From NCBI GenBank assembly GCA_963849005.1, contig CAWKGC010000022.1:372001-436000 (forward strand): a stretch of 64,000 nucleotides of DNA, written 5' to 3'. Positions within the stretch are counted from its first letter, which is position 1, and each line of letters opens with the position of its first letter. Source of the stretch: CAWKGC01 sp963849005. Lineage in GTDB: Bacteria > Pseudomonadota > Gammaproteobacteria > Burkholderiales > Usitatibacteraceae. Below are positions 26,061 through 38,200 of this stretch, piece by piece. A model generated the notes under the pieces. It was not told the DNA's origin, made no database searches, and was given only the letters and a program-made list of their open reading frames with translations. The position numbers and the translations under genes were made by a program.

Positions 26061-27485
26061 ATGCCGGACATCGATGAGGGCCGGAGTGCAAATCCGTCAG
26101 TGCGCAAGACAGGTGGGCCGGGGTTAGCAGCGGTCAGGCTGCTGGCCATCGTGCTGTCGGTTCTCGCGATGACTGTCGCTTGGCTATTTCTATTGAACTG
26201 GGCCAATTTCGCCTCGCCGCCACAACAGGTTGCCCATGCTCAGGAGCATGTTGTTGGGGTCACGTCCCCATTGGCGCCCCCGGTAAGGGAACTGACCAAT
26301 GACGTGACCGTAGTCATTACAGCCCAACAACTCTTCACAGCGTACCTGCCGCTGCTGTACAAACCCATGGTATTGTATCTGCCCCTGCTCGAGGTAACGT
26401 CCGGCTTTGTCACTGAAACGCCGGCTGATGGTGCCCAGAACCAGAGTCCGAATACCTTCCTGGCGTGGCGCTGGGAACATCAGGATGCAGGACAGGCGCG
26501 CTACACGCTGTTTTTGGAAGAAAACGACCCAAACCCGGACGCTATCGTAGCCCAAAATCTGGTGCGCACCCTGTTTGCGCCTGCCCCCCTGGCGCTGAAC
26601 TCGACCTACTACTGGCAAGTGGAGACGTTGGATGCCCAGGGGCGACTGGTGCGCGGGCCGGTTTGGAGCTTTCGCACCGAAGGTATGGTCGCGTCGCCAC
26701 AGGTTGGCGTCATGGTGCCAGTGCCGGCCGGCGAATTTCTCATGGGCTGCGACCTTGCCAACAGAGGGAGGTACAACTGCGAAGCGCGAGAATTCCCACT
26801 GCACCATGTCTGGCTCGACGCGTATGAAATCGACAAGTACGAAGTAACGAATGGTGAATACCGTGCCTGTGTCAGTGCCGGCGTTTGCCGGCGGCCGCTC
26901 AAGTTCAGTTCGAACCAGCACGCCAACTATTACGCAAATCCGGCCTTTCGGGACTATCCTGTGCTCTATGTATCCTGGTGGAATGCGCAAGACTATTGTG
27001 GTTGGGCGGGCAAGCGGCTGCCAACGGAGGCCGAATGGGAAAAGGCAGCGCGCGGTCCCGTCGACACCCGTATCTTTCCCTGGGGCAATCAATTTACGCC
27101 AGATTGCACCCATGCCAACCGTGCCGCAGACTTGAGCTATGGGGCCATCTGTACTGAAGACACAACCAGGGTGGGTTCATTCCCGCTGGGATCCAGCCCC
27201 TACGGCGCCTTGGACATGAGCGGCAACGTCTTTGAATGGGTGACTGACTACTTCAACCAGACCTACTATCAGCGTTCACCGTACCGTAATCCGGTCAACA
27301 CTGTGCTGTGGCCTGAGTTGTTGTTTGTCATTCGCGGCGGCAGTTATCGGGACAATATGCAGTATCTGCGTACATCGCATCGGCACTTTGGTCACTGGGG
27401 GCCGACGAACCCGAACGAGGACGTGCCCTATTATCGCAGCAGCCGGCTCGGCTTTCGGTGTGCACGTTCGTTGCCAACCCCCTAG
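26061..27485 (+). CDS. SUMF1/formylglycine-generating-enzyme-like exported protein
   Basis: A clean 474-residue frame. Residues ~20-45 form a signal anchor (LLAIVLSVLAMTVAWLFLLN). A short segment then carries two YLPLL motifs (AYLPLLYKPMV, LYLPLLEV). Residues ~115-210 form a fibronectin-III-like domain (ARYTLFLEE, LNSTYYWQVETLDAQG). From ~215 it is a SUMF1 domain: VPAGEFLMGCD, LDAYEIDKYEVTNGEYRACV, WAGKRLPTEAEWEKAARGP, YGALDMSGNVFEWVTDYF, FVIRGGSYRD and SSRLGFRCARS. Only one Cys is near the C-terminal active-site position where true formylglycine-generating enzymes have two, so it may be a non-FGE member (EgtB/PvdO-like or structural). It lies 14 bp after one glycosyltransferase gene and 16 bp before the next, so it is probably co-transcribed. 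Confidence 0.85.
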   Translation: MPDIDEGRSANPSVRKTGGPGLAAVRLLAIVLSVLAMTVAWLFLLNWANFASPPQQVAHAQEHVVGVTSPLAPPVRELTNDVTVVITAQQLFTAYLPLLYKPMVLYLPLLEVTSGFVTETPADGAQNQSPNTFLAWRWEHQDAGQARYTLFLEENDPNPDAIVAQNLVRTLFAPAPLALNSTYYWQVETLDAQGRLVRGPVWSFRTEGMVASPQVGVMVPVPAGEFLMGCDLANRGRYNCEAREFPLHHVWLDAYEIDKYEVTNGEYRACVSAGVCRRPLKFSSNQHANYYANPAFRDYPVLYVSWWNAQDYCGWAGKRLPTEAEWEKAARGPVDTRIFPWGNQFTPDCTHANRAADLSYGAICTEDTTRVGSFPLGSSPYGALDMSGNVFEWVTDYFNQTYYQRSPYRNPVNTVLWPELLFVIRGGSYRDNMQYLRTSHRHFGHWGPTNPNEDVPYYRSSRLGFRCARSLPTP

Positions 27486-27501
27486 AACAAAAGGATAATG
27501 G

Positions 27502-30090
27502 ATGCTCTTGTTGGCAAAACGACGCAATCTGATTCTCTTTGGCCTGGTGTTTGTGGCGGCGCACTGCCGCCTTATGGCTGCCGGCGCCCGCTGGCGTCGC
27601 AGGAGCGGCTGCCTTGGTGCTGACAGGTCTGCTGCCCGGCGTACTGTTGGTGGAAGCCCTGGTGGGGCAAGGCGCCTCACGGCCTGACTGGTGGGAGCGC
27701 TGTCTCTATTCCACGGCGGCGGCCTATACGATCATGGTCGCGGGAGCCTTGCTGCTCTCCTACCTGCCGGGCGGCCCCACCCAGTGGCAGACGGTGCTCG
27801 CCTTCGACGTTGTGACGGTGGGGCTGCTGGCCTGGGTGCTCTGGCGCGGCCGGCGGGCGCAGCCGGGGGCGCCCGCATGGTCATTCGACGCGGATTGGCG
27901 CTGGGTTGCCGCAGGTGCGGCGGTGCTGCTGGTGGTCGGTGCGCTGTTGCGCTTCACGAATTTGGGCTACACCGACTTTCAGGGCGATGAAGCGCGCGCC
28001 GCCTTGCGCGCCGCTGCCGTGCTTCAGGGCTACGAGGATGTGCTCCTGCTCCACAAGAAGGGCCCCACCGAGATCCTGCTGCCTACCCTGATCTACAGCG
28101 CAACCGGCCATCTGAACGAAACGACAGCCCGTTTGCCCTTTGCCCTGGCCAATGTGGTGGCGCTCTTTGCCGTCTGGCTGTTGGGCTGGCGGCTCTTCAA
28201 CCCCGTGGCCGGCTGGATTGCCGCGCTGTTTTTTGCCCTGGACGGCTATTTCATCGGCTTTGCGCGCATCGTCCAGTACCAGAGCATCGTCTTCTTGATG
28301 TCCATCCTGGTGCTGCTGCTCCTCTATCGGCTGGTGCGCCAGCCACGCGCGCTGGCCGGCTACCTCACCCTGGCGGCGCTCTTTTTGGCAACCGGGCTGC
28401 TCTCCCACTACGAGGGTGCGCTGGTGGCGCTGCCGGCTGCCCTGCTTTGGGGCTGGCTTTGCTGGCGCGAGCGCGCCCAGTGGCGGGCGTTGCTCGGCGC
28501 CACGGCTGTGGCCGCAGTGGCCGGGGGCGCGCTGCTGGCCAGTTTCTATGTCCCCTATGTGCTCAACCCGCGCTTTGCTGCCACCTACTACTACCTGACC
28601 GATCGCCGCATCGGCGGCAGCCCGCCCTACAACAACCTGGCGGACATCTTCATCCGCACCACGCTCTACAACACCACCTATGCCGTGGCGCTGGCCATCG
28701 GCGCTGTGGTGGCTGGCATGATGCGCGCTTTCTGGCGCGGTCTGCGCCGGCCGCTGGCGATTGGGGTCAGCGTTGTGACAGTGCTGGTTGTCGGCGCCAC
28801 CATCGTCAATCCCCAGTGGCTCCAGTTAGGCGAGCGCGACTTCATCTTTCTGCCCTTCCTGCTCCTGTTGGGTCTGGTCATCTGCATGCCCAAACTCACC
28901 ATGGAGGAGCGCATCCTCTGGGTCTGGTTCACGGCCGTCATGCTCCTGGCGATCTTCTTCACCGAGAAACCGCGCACCCACGTCTACACCTTCTTCATGC
29001 CCTGGTATTTGCTCGTGGGGCAGATCCTGGCGCTGGGGTGGCGGGCGCTGGCCCAACGTACGGGGGAGCGCACGGGGACTAGCCCTTGGCATTGGCGCAG
29101 CGGGGGTGGCGGTGACGGCCTTTGGCTACTATGCCTTCCAATACATGGCCAGCTCCCAAGAAGTGCTGCTCAACTATGCCACGCTGCGGCCGCCGGGCTA
29201 CTGGGTCGCCTACGACGAGCCGGACGACAAGGCGCGCTTCGGCTTTCCCCTCAACAACGGCTGGAAGGTCGTGGGCGCGCTCTACGCCGATGGCGTGCTG
29301 CAAGGCGACTTCGACTCCTCCGAAAAAGAGGCCTGGGTGCCAGCCTGGTATACCCGCGGCGTAGATCGCTGCACCCGTGACGCCCAGTGGTATTTCCAGA
29401 TCGAGAACCTGGAGCCATTCACGCGCAGCGACCGCCGCAAGATGGAGGAGTACCTGCGCCAGGGCTTCGTGAAGTCGGGCTCGGGTGCAGGTCGACGGGC
29501 GGGACAAGATGATCATCTACCAGCGCACGGGCGAACAGCGTGAGAATCCAGCCGGCGACCCGGTGGAGGGGCTGCCCATCTATCACCTGGAGGACTACGC
29601 CGACCGCTTCGACGCGCTGGCCACTTCAGACCTCCCGCTCACCTATCCGGCGGTAGATCCTCCCATCGGCAACCCGCTCCACGTCAACTTCGACAACCGC
29701 ATCTGGCTGGAAGGCTACGACATCGACTATCCCCAGCCCCTGCGCCCAGGCGACATGATCCGCCTGACCCTTTACTGGCGCGCCCAGGGGCCAATGGAGC
29801 AAAGCTACAAGGTCTTCAACCAGCTCTATGCCAACGACGGTCCCATGCAGGCCCAGCGCGACGGCTATCCCGTCTGCGAGGATCGCACCACCGACGAATG
29901 GGATCCAGGAGAACTCATCACCGACGTCTACAACATCCCGGTCAAAGCCGAGGCGGTGGATGGGCTTTATCCGCTTTACACCGGCTTCTATCTGGAAGAG
30001 ACGGGCGACCGCCTTTCCGTCTTGGATGAGGCCGGCAACCCGGTCGGCAGCCAATGGCATGTGACCGACATTCGGATTGGGGAAGAATAG
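27502..30090 (+). CDS. GT39-like membrane glycosyltransferase
   Basis: About 860 residues, mostly in one frame from 27580 to 29060. The N-terminal membrane region includes YTDFQGDEARAALRAAAVLQ with the acidic pair expected for the GT-C catalytic loop, LLHKKGPTEILLPTLIYSAT and HLNETTARLPFALANVVALF. The membrane part ends with EKPRTHVYTFFMPWYLLVG. The exported C-terminal part has GYWVAYDEPDDKARFGFPLN, WYFQIENLEPF, and a beta module WLEGYDIDYPQPLRPGDMIR ending DGLYPLYTGFY. It is expected to transfer a sugar from a polyprenyl-phosphate donor to an extracytoplasmic acceptor. Frame breaks lie near 27570, 29070 and 29490. The ATG at 27502 has AAAGGAT nearby. It is the third of five tandem genes. Confidence 0.8.
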
Positions 30091-30162
30091 GTGCACAGCG
30101 TGGTGCGTGGTGCGTGCTTCCGTAGTATGCAAGGCTGCTAGTCAGTGCAATGGCGCAAAAAG

Positions 30163-32720
30163 ATGAACCAACGTACCAAGACTGCCTTGATCATGCTGTT
30201 GCTCTTTATTGCCAGTTGGCTGCCGCGCGTGCTGGCGCTCGACACCTTTGTGACCACCGATGAGCGCAAATGGCTGGCGCGTTCGGCCAACTTTACCCTG
30301 GCGCTCACCCACGGCGACTTTGCCAACACCTTCCAGCGCGAACATCCGGGCGTCACGGTGATGTGGGCGGGGACGCTGGGGATCCTGACCCATTTCCCCA
30401 CCTATCCCCAAGAGGCGCCCGGCTATTTCGGCTGGAGCGATGAGGAGATCGAGCGCCTGGTTGCAGGCCAATACCAGCCACACGCCATTGGAATTGCTGG
30501 CGGCCGGGCGCTGGTGGGTCGTGCTGGGCGTGTCGCTGCTCATCGCCGTGGCCTTTTTGCCCTTGCGCCGGTTGCTGGGGGACCTGGCTGCCGCCCTGGC
30601 CGTGCTGTTTGTGGCCTGGATGCCCTGGGCCGTGGCCCTTTCGCGCCAGTTGCATCCCGACGGCTACGTCTCCAGCCTCATCTTTGTGGCGCTGGTCTTC
30701 TTTCTGGGCTGGCTCTACGGCGGCCGCAACAGGAGCGACCTGATCGTCTCGGGCGTAATCATGGGGCTGGCCTGGTTGACCAAGACGCCAGCGGCCTTTC
30801 TGGTGCCAGTGGGCGCCATCTTGATCGGCATGGAAGGCTTCCGCCAACGGCGTGCTCGCCGCAAGACGCCACCAGAGACGGGCGCAGACGGGTTCTCCTT
30901 GGCGGTCGCTGCTGATCGGGTATGTGCTGTGGGGCGTCGTCGCCACCGCCACCTTTGTGCTTCTTGTGGCCGTCCATGTGGGTGAATCCCATCGGCACGT
31001 TCCTGCGCATGGCCAATGAGATGGAAGCATATGTGGGCGGCCACGTAAATGCCAACTATTTCATGGGCCAGATCACGGACGACCCTGGGCCTGTTGCTCT
31101 ATCCGCTTGCCTATCTCTTCCGCAGCACGCCGGCCACGTTGCTTGGCCTGGTCGTCGCCGCAGTGGCAGCCTGGCGGCGCAAGCGACCCTTCGACCAGCC
31201 GACAGTGCGTCGCACGGCGCTGGCGCTCGTGATCTTCGCCCTGCTGTTCGTGGCCTTTATGGAAATCCCGGCCAAGAAGTTCGACCGGTACATCCTGCCC
31301 GCGTTTCTGGCGTTGGACGTGGTGGCAGCTTTGGGCTGGGTGGCGCTGGGGTGGGGTGTGGCTGCGTGGTTTGCACGCCGGGGGCTGCCCTATGCCCAGC
31401 GTCACGCGCCACGGGTGGCCGGAGCGGTCATGGTGGGCGGGCTGCTGTTGCTCCATGCCCTCTTCACAGGGCTGAACTATCCCTATTACTTGACCTACTT
31501 CAACCCGCTGCTGGGGGGCGGTCGCATGGCCCCGTCGGTGCTCATTATCGGCTGGGGCGAGGGACTGGACCAGGCCGCCGCCTGGCTCAACCAGCAGCCG
31601 GACGCCGCCGAGCAGCGCGTGGCTGCCTGGTATGCCGACGGGCCGGTTTCCTATTTGCTGGACGGGACTGCGGTCTCCATCGGCTCCGGTTCGCCCGCGA
31701 GCTGGCTCAACACCGACTACGCCGTGCTCTACATCAACCAGATTCAGCGCCAGATTCCCTCGGCAGAGGTGGTGGACTTCTTCCTGGCCCAGACGCCGGT
31801 CTACACCATGACCTTTGGCGGCTTGGATCTGGCGCGGGTCTACGACCTGCGCGCCATGCCCTTCCCGCCCTTTACCCGGCTCAACACAGCCAGCAGCGCC
31901 GACTTTGGCGGCGCGATCCGGTTGCTGGCCTACGAGCAGGACAAGCCGACCGTTGCCCCAGGTGAGCCGCTCCAGGCGACGCTCTACCTGGTCGCGCGCG
32001 CGCCCATGACGGTGGACTACAACCTCCTGCTCCGCCTCATCGCTGCGGACGGCAAAGAGCTTTGGCGAGCCGAGGGCTGGCCTTGGGGCGCACCCACCAG
32101 TGCCTGGCCGCTGCGCGAGGTGCGGCCCGACGGCCATACGGTGCAGATTCCCGCCGACGCGCCGCCTGGCCTGTACAAGCTGATCGCGTCCATCTATGAC
32201 CCCGCGACCTTCGATCCCCTGCCCGTGCAGGATATGCAAAGCGGCGCGTTGCTCGACGCCAACCAGCGGGATGTGGCACTGCTCCAGGTGGGACCGCCAG
32301 TCGCCGCCGCCCTGACCTTTGCGCAACCCTGGCGCCTGGGCGATGCGTTTGCCCTGCGTGGGGCCACCTTGCCGCCCTACGACTACCGCGGGCAGCGATC
32401 TGCCACTGACCCTGGAATGGGAGAGCCTGGCTGCCACCCCGACCGACTACACCGTGTTCGTCCACGTCGTGGGCGCTGACGGCAATGTGGTCGCCCAGCA
32501 GGACCGTCCACCGGCCAACGGCTTTGCACCGACCCACCTCTGGACACCGGGCCTGCGGGTGCCGGACGACTACGCGATCCCGCTGCCACCAGAACTGACC
32601 CCAGGCCGCTACGAGATCCGAGCAGGACTCTACACCGGCGACGGTGGCCGGTTGCCCGTGACGCAGGGTGAGCAGCCAGCGGGCGACTACGCGGTAGTCG
32701 GCCAGGTCGAGGTTCGGTAG
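30163..32720 (+). CDS. GT39-like membrane glycosyltransferase (PMT-type)
   Basis: Starts MNQRTKTALIMLLLFIASWL and has the catalytic-loop-like DTFVTTDERKWLARSANFTL, then FQREHPGVTVMWAGTLGIL, reminiscent of protein-O-mannosyltransferase-like enzymes. Further membrane segments are WLQANTSHTPLELLAAGRWW, LAWLTKTPAAFLVPVGAILI and FDRYILPAFLALDVVAALGW. The extracytoplasmic part carries two beta modules: ELWRAEGWPWGAPTSAW, and LTLEWESLAATPTDYTVFVH with VVAQQDRPPANGFAPTHLW. About 850 residues, with breaks near 30480, 30890, 30960, 31085 and 32395. It sits 72 bp after the preceding glycosyltransferase gene. Confidence 0.8.
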
Positions 32721-32733
32721 CAGGGAGAGCAGG

Positions 32734-35177
32734 GTGGGAGCAGGTGCAGAGCCAAACGAAGAGCTGAGCCAGGCGACCGTGCCTGCCACGCCGCCGCCCC
32801 GTTCCCCGCGCAGGTGGGGTCTGTTCCTGGCCAGCGCGCTCTTTTTGGGGCTGCTCCTGGCCATTCTGTTCGCCCGGACCATGGACTTGCGCTTCAACCA
32901 TGACGAACACCAGTTTATCGCCTCCGGCGTGCTGTTGGCGCAAGCGGGGTTGCTGCCTTACCGCGACTACCCTCACTTTCACATGCCCAATCTGGTCTTT
33001 GTCAACGCGCTCCTCTTTCGCCTGACCGACTATTATCTGTTGGCCGCGCGCACGCTCTCGGTGCTGAGCGGCTGGCTGCTGCTCGTGGCTCTCTATTTCA
33101 CTGCGCTGCGCCTCTTTCGCAATACCGCCAACCGGGCCCGCTTTCTCATCGGCGCCGGCATGGTGCTGCTGCTGGGGGCGTCGCCCATGTTGGTCTACAC
33201 CAGCGGGCGCGCCTGGAACCATGATCTGCCGGCTGTGCTCAGCATGGCGGCGTTTCTGCTCCTTGTCTATGGCTTGAAGCGACCGCCCAGTTTGCTCTGG
33301 CTGGCGTCTGAGTGGCTTTCTGGCCGGCTTCGCTGCCTCCACCCGGCTGACAGCGATCTTGCTGGCTGCGCCCCTCTTTTTGGCCATCTGGCTCTGGCCC
33401 AATCAGGCGTCCCTGCGTCAGCGCCTGTGGGGTGGGCTGGCCTTTGTCGCCGGCGTGCTGTTGGCGAGCTTGCCGGCAATCTATTTTTTGGTCTTCGACC
33501 GCGACAAATTCCTCTTTGGGAATCTGGAATATGCCTGGCTGAACACCCAGTATCGGGCCACCGAAGGCTATGCATTGCGCATGACCCTGCCCGACAAGCT
33601 GGTCTATTTCGGTTTCGATGTGCTGCTCAAGCGGCCGGGCAATCTGCTGGTGGCGCTGGCCTATCTGCTCTTGGGGTTGCCCTTGCTGAAGCGTGGCGCG
33701 CCTGGGCGCGCGGAGCTGCTGCTGATTGGGGGTCTGCTCGCTGCAGCCGCGGCAGGCGCGTTGGCGCCCACACCCAGTTGGCTCCAGTACTATTTCATTC
33801 TCTTCCCGTTTTTCGCCGTCGGTGCCCTCTATGGGCTGCGGTATGTGCGCAGCTCGTGGCTGACACGGCGTTGGTTTCAGGCTGCCAGCCTGGGCGCGGT
33901 GGTGCTGGCCATGGCTTTGGTGGCCAAAGACCACCGCGATCTAGGCATTCTGGTGGCGCCAGCCAAGTGGCTGCCCGTCTCCTTGCACGTCACCGGGCAG
34001 AAGATCGCCGAACTGGCCGGTGCCAGACGCGCCGTGTGTAACCCTCGCCCCGGCGCTGGCGCTGGAGGGCGGCAGCCAAATCTATCCGCTGCTCGCCGGG
34101 GGACCTTTCCCGCTGCGCGTCGCGCCGCTGCTGACGCCCGAACAGCAGCAGGCATACGACTTGGTGGCGGCCGACCAACTGGAGCCGTGGCTGGCCTCCC
34201 AGCCGCCCGACGCCGTGCTCACCGGGGTGCACGACGAAGATCTGGTGACAGAGGCGCCGCTGGTGCGCTACGCGCGCAGCCACGCGCTACACCCGATTCA
34301 CCCTGGATCATGGTGAAAAACTGTGGCTGCGCCCGCGAGCCCAGTGGGGCAAGCAACTTCCGGCTGGTAACGGCGCCCAACCTGCCCACGCAACTGACGC
34401 CAGGCGACGCGTTCTCGGTGACGCTGTTTCTGGACAGCACGGCGCCGATCACCCAGGATCTGAACGTGGTGGTGCGCCTCGTCAACGCCCAGGGGGAGAC
34501 AGTTTTCCAAGAGGACGGCTGGCCCTGGGGCAGGCCGACCTCCACCTGGCGCCCCCAGGAAGTCTGGTATGACGGCCACGTAGTGCGCACACCGGTGGAC
34601 GCCGCCGCCGGGTCATCTATCGGCTGGAGGTGGACTTCTATGACCCACAAAGCACAGCGCGCCTGCCGGTGACCGACCTGCGCACGGGCGCCGTCGGCGA
34701 AAGTGCGTACCCTCTGGCCTACTTTGCCCTGGGCGCATGGCCGCCCGCGCCTGCGCAGCCGTTGACGCCGGCGCCCCTCTTCGGCGCCAATGCCAGCTCT
34801 GCTTGGCTACGATCTGGCGGCCTGGCGCCAGCGTAAAGCCGGGCGACACGCTGCAGGTGCAGTTGCACTGGCTGCCCGCAGGGCCTTTTGCCGCGGACCT
34901 CACCACATTTGTCCAGTTGATCGGCCCGGATGGGAACTTGGCAGCCCAACACGACAAGCCGCCGCTGGACGGCTTCTATCCCACCAGCCGTTGGCTCCCA
35001 GGGCAGCCTATCGTCGACACCTTTACGCTGGTGGTGCCGGAAACCGCTCTGCCGGGAGAATACACGATCTACGCCGGCCTCTACGACCTGGCCACGGGTG
35101 CGCGCGTGGCTGGGCAAGTTGGGGAAGAGACCCGCGACGCCTGGCCTTTGGCCAAAATCATGGTCGGCGCCCAGTAG
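32734..35177 (+). CDS. GT39-like membrane glycosyltransferase
   Basis: Starts at a GTG 13 bp after the previous stop with a purine-rich ribosome site. After a Pro-rich cytoplasmic tail come the first helix (FLASALFLGLLLAILFARTM) and the catalytic-loop-like LRFNHDEHQFIASGVLLAQA, then YRDYPHFHMPNLVFVNALLF. Membrane helices continue to WLQYYFILFPFFAVGALYGL. The exported end carries ETVFQEDGWPWGRPTSTW and a final module, LQVQLHWLPAGPFAADLTTF with LAAQHDKPPLDGFYPTSRW and GEYTIYAGLYDLATG. About 815 residues, with breaks near 33310, 34020, 34310, 34610 and 34800. Its TAG stop is the first three bases of a long inverted repeat. It is the last gene of the rightward array. Confidence 0.8.
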
Positions 35178-35246
35178 GAGCTCAAGGTGGGGCGGACTCG
35201 CTCCTGCAGTGCCGCACGAGCGGATTCGCCCCACTTTGAGCTCCTA
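35175..35246. terminator. Long inverted repeat shared by two convergent genes
   Basis: Two 28-bp arms (35175-35202 and 35219-35246) begin TAGGAGCTCAA on their own strands and match at 24 of 28 positions. The stop codon of the rightward glycosyltransferase is the TAG at the start of the left arm. The stop of the leftward CotH/lamin-tail gene is the TAG at the start of the right arm. It can serve as a bidirectional terminator. It might also be a palindromic repeat element that supplied both stops. Confidence 0.75.
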
Positions 35247-38200
35247 CTGTTTTGCGCTGTGGATGGAAGACAGATAGACGATATGATAGGTAGCACGCTG
35301 AGTCGAAAACGCCAGGTCGCGGAGAGCGCCATCGTCTGTTTTGGCTCGCAGCCAGTAAATGTAGGGTGTATCCGGATTTGCGTCCACATCCAGCCACGTA
35401 TATAGCACCGGTGCAGAAGACCCCGGCTGCGACCTGCTCGCAATTGTAGTCACCAGTTCCGTGGGGCCACCGTCCACAGCTCCACGCAGCAATTGGAACT
35501 CAAGCACACCGTTTTCCTCAGTTGTGACCCATTGACTCTCGACCTGTTGCCCGTCATTCACGAAGACGGCGAAGGTACAGAGCGCGACGCCATCGGTTGG
35601 GGACGGGGGTGGGGCGTTGGAGTCAGGAAGTACTGGCTGCCAATTGGTGGGTTCGCTGCCAAAGCCATCAAGCGGACTACGCGCGATGGCTTCGCCGGGT
35701 AAGGTGGGCAGGGGCCAGGCGCCAGCCGCGCGATAGTCGACCCGATCGATCACTGCGTCGCTCCGATCGCCTGTGCTCGTTTGGAACGGACGATGGACGG
35801 TCAGGCGCATGCCAGCGTCCGGCATGCGCAACGGAAAAGGACCGGAAGCGTAGACACCCAAAGGGACTTGTCCGTTCATGCAGGCGCTTGCAGGTGTGCT
35901 GCTCAGGATACGCAGCCGACCCTGTGCCGGCAGGGTGAACCCTGCCGGCAGATGGAAAAAGATGCCGCCGATCCACCAAGGGTGATCCAGATGGTTCGGG
36001 TCATAGAGTGGCACCGGCTGGTCGGTCAAATTGGTCAGCTCGAGCCACGCTACGCCGTCGGTGGGCGCTAACATGATCTGGCTGATGACCACGGGTCCTG
36101 CCAGCGGGTCGCCATTGGGGCCGCCCAAGGTCAACCGCGTTGGGGTACAAAGTACGCTTCGCCATCGCTGTTGACCAAGCGGCCCAGAGCAACACCAGTC
36201 GGTGGGATATTGAAGCTGACATTGTGGAGATAGCCGCTCAACCGCCCGTTGGCTGAGGCCGAAAATAAAGTGAGCAGTTCGGCCTTCGCCCGCAACTGGA
36301 ACGGAGAGTCAGTGAGGGCAATGGGCACAACAAGGTAGCCGCCCGCCGGCACATGACTGCCATCAGGCAGCCGATAGCCGGGCGGCGCGTTGCGAAGGTT
36401 GGCCGGCAAGACAGCAGCCTGGTTGGTGAGGAGCCAACCGGCAACATCTGCGTCGACGTTGGTCGGATTATACAACTCGACCGCGACGGCCTGTTGGCTG
36501 TCCTGGTCGAGTTGCAGTTCATTGATCAAGACTGGCACTGGGTCCTCGGCACCCGGGCGACCCGCCACGTCCTATCCCTGGCCGCCAATTGGCAGGTTGC
36601 TCAGGGTCGGCAAGTCCCAAGGGGTCGTTCAACACGAGAGAATAGCCCTGACCGGCGGCGCCTGCCGGCCAGCCATCGTCAGCAGCGTAGGAAAACGCCC
36701 AGCCCGGTGTGCCATACGCATCCAACAGGGTAAGGCGTTCACCGTTATCGCTCAGATTCTGTGCAAATTCCCCATCGGGCTGAAAATCGTAATGGCGCAC
36801 AAACTGCTCGCGATCAGAGGCAAGCACAAGAAATGCCTGCGGCGCCAGGTTGGCGCCCACTGGGAACCGGAAGTGGATACCGGTGGCAAAGTGCAGATCG
36901 GAGAGTTCAATGGCTGTAGTGCCCACATTGTGCAGCTCTATGAACTCCAGTTGTTCGGCGGGGACATTGCCGGCTGCCAACGGGTGATACATCAACTCGG
37001 TGACACGCAGCGACTGAACAGGGTTCGTCGTTGGCGTCCCGGTAACAAACTCAACTGGGGCTGACCAGTGACTCCAACGTCCAGTATTGTCTCGCATCCG
37101 TACACGCACACGGCAGGTAATGCCTGGACGGCAGGCGCCGTTAGGCACGTAATAGGAGCAAGGGTCGCGAGTTCGGCGCTGACCCAGGTAGCTTCAATCT
37201 CGTAGCGGTTGGGCTGGTCTGGGGAGTCGCCTGGGCAGCCCAGGCCAGAGGATCTCGGCGGCGCGCCATTCGATGCGGCTGAAAGTCTGGCCGCCTTGGG
37301 AATCCGCAAAAAGAACTGGGACTAAAAACGCAGTTGGTCGGCTGGATAGCCAGAGGGGCCGCCATAATAGGCGGCAGGTGTGTCGGGGCAGGCGTGGTCG
37401 AAGAGCAGAACCTGTCGATCCAGGCGCTACGCTGGCGGGTAAATCAAGCATGTGCTGCACAACCCCACGGAAGGTCTTACCCGGCATAGAGACATAGAAA
37501 ACACCCTGCTGTCCCCGACTTGGCAACACATACCTCGATAGCAAAATTGGGTTGTAGTCCCACATGGCACGGTCGGCGTCGACCATGGACAGCCCCGCCA
37601 TCGGATTGTCCACGAAATCGGTGTACTCGTTGATCATGGGATAGAGTTGCTCAGGCTTAAACAGCAGGTCGCGCGAACTCACGCAGGCGATTCTGGTACC
37701 CAATCTGGAACAGATGCTGGATCAGCACGCTGTCTCGAAACGGTTCTTTCCCACTACCAAAAAATTCGGTTGCCCATGTCAAGTCAGTGTCCCAGGGTAA
37801 GATCGACCATTTGGCCGTGAGTGGGTTCAAGAAAAACACGTAGTTCTTGCCGTTATCGACGTCATAGTTCCGGACTGACTCCAGGATTGCACGGTAGCTG
37901 AAGTAGCTGTCTAAATTGAAGGTGCGCTGCCACCAACCAAGATCCACGTTTTCCCGCGTATAGGTCGCAATGAACGCGTTCAAATCCGATTTGTCGGCCG
38001 GACCTTCTGGATTCAGGTGATCAAGCTCGCCCGTCCCGCCCCTCATATCGTACAGGTTGCCGTTAGGTAGACCATGTGCGTCCAGAAAATTGCCGTCCAT
38101 GTCTTCGATGGCCAGATAGAGCCCCCAGAAGTCACCTTCATATTGATCCTCTGTGACTTCGCGCGGTTGGTCGACCACGCGGAAGTGAATAAAGTGCGTA

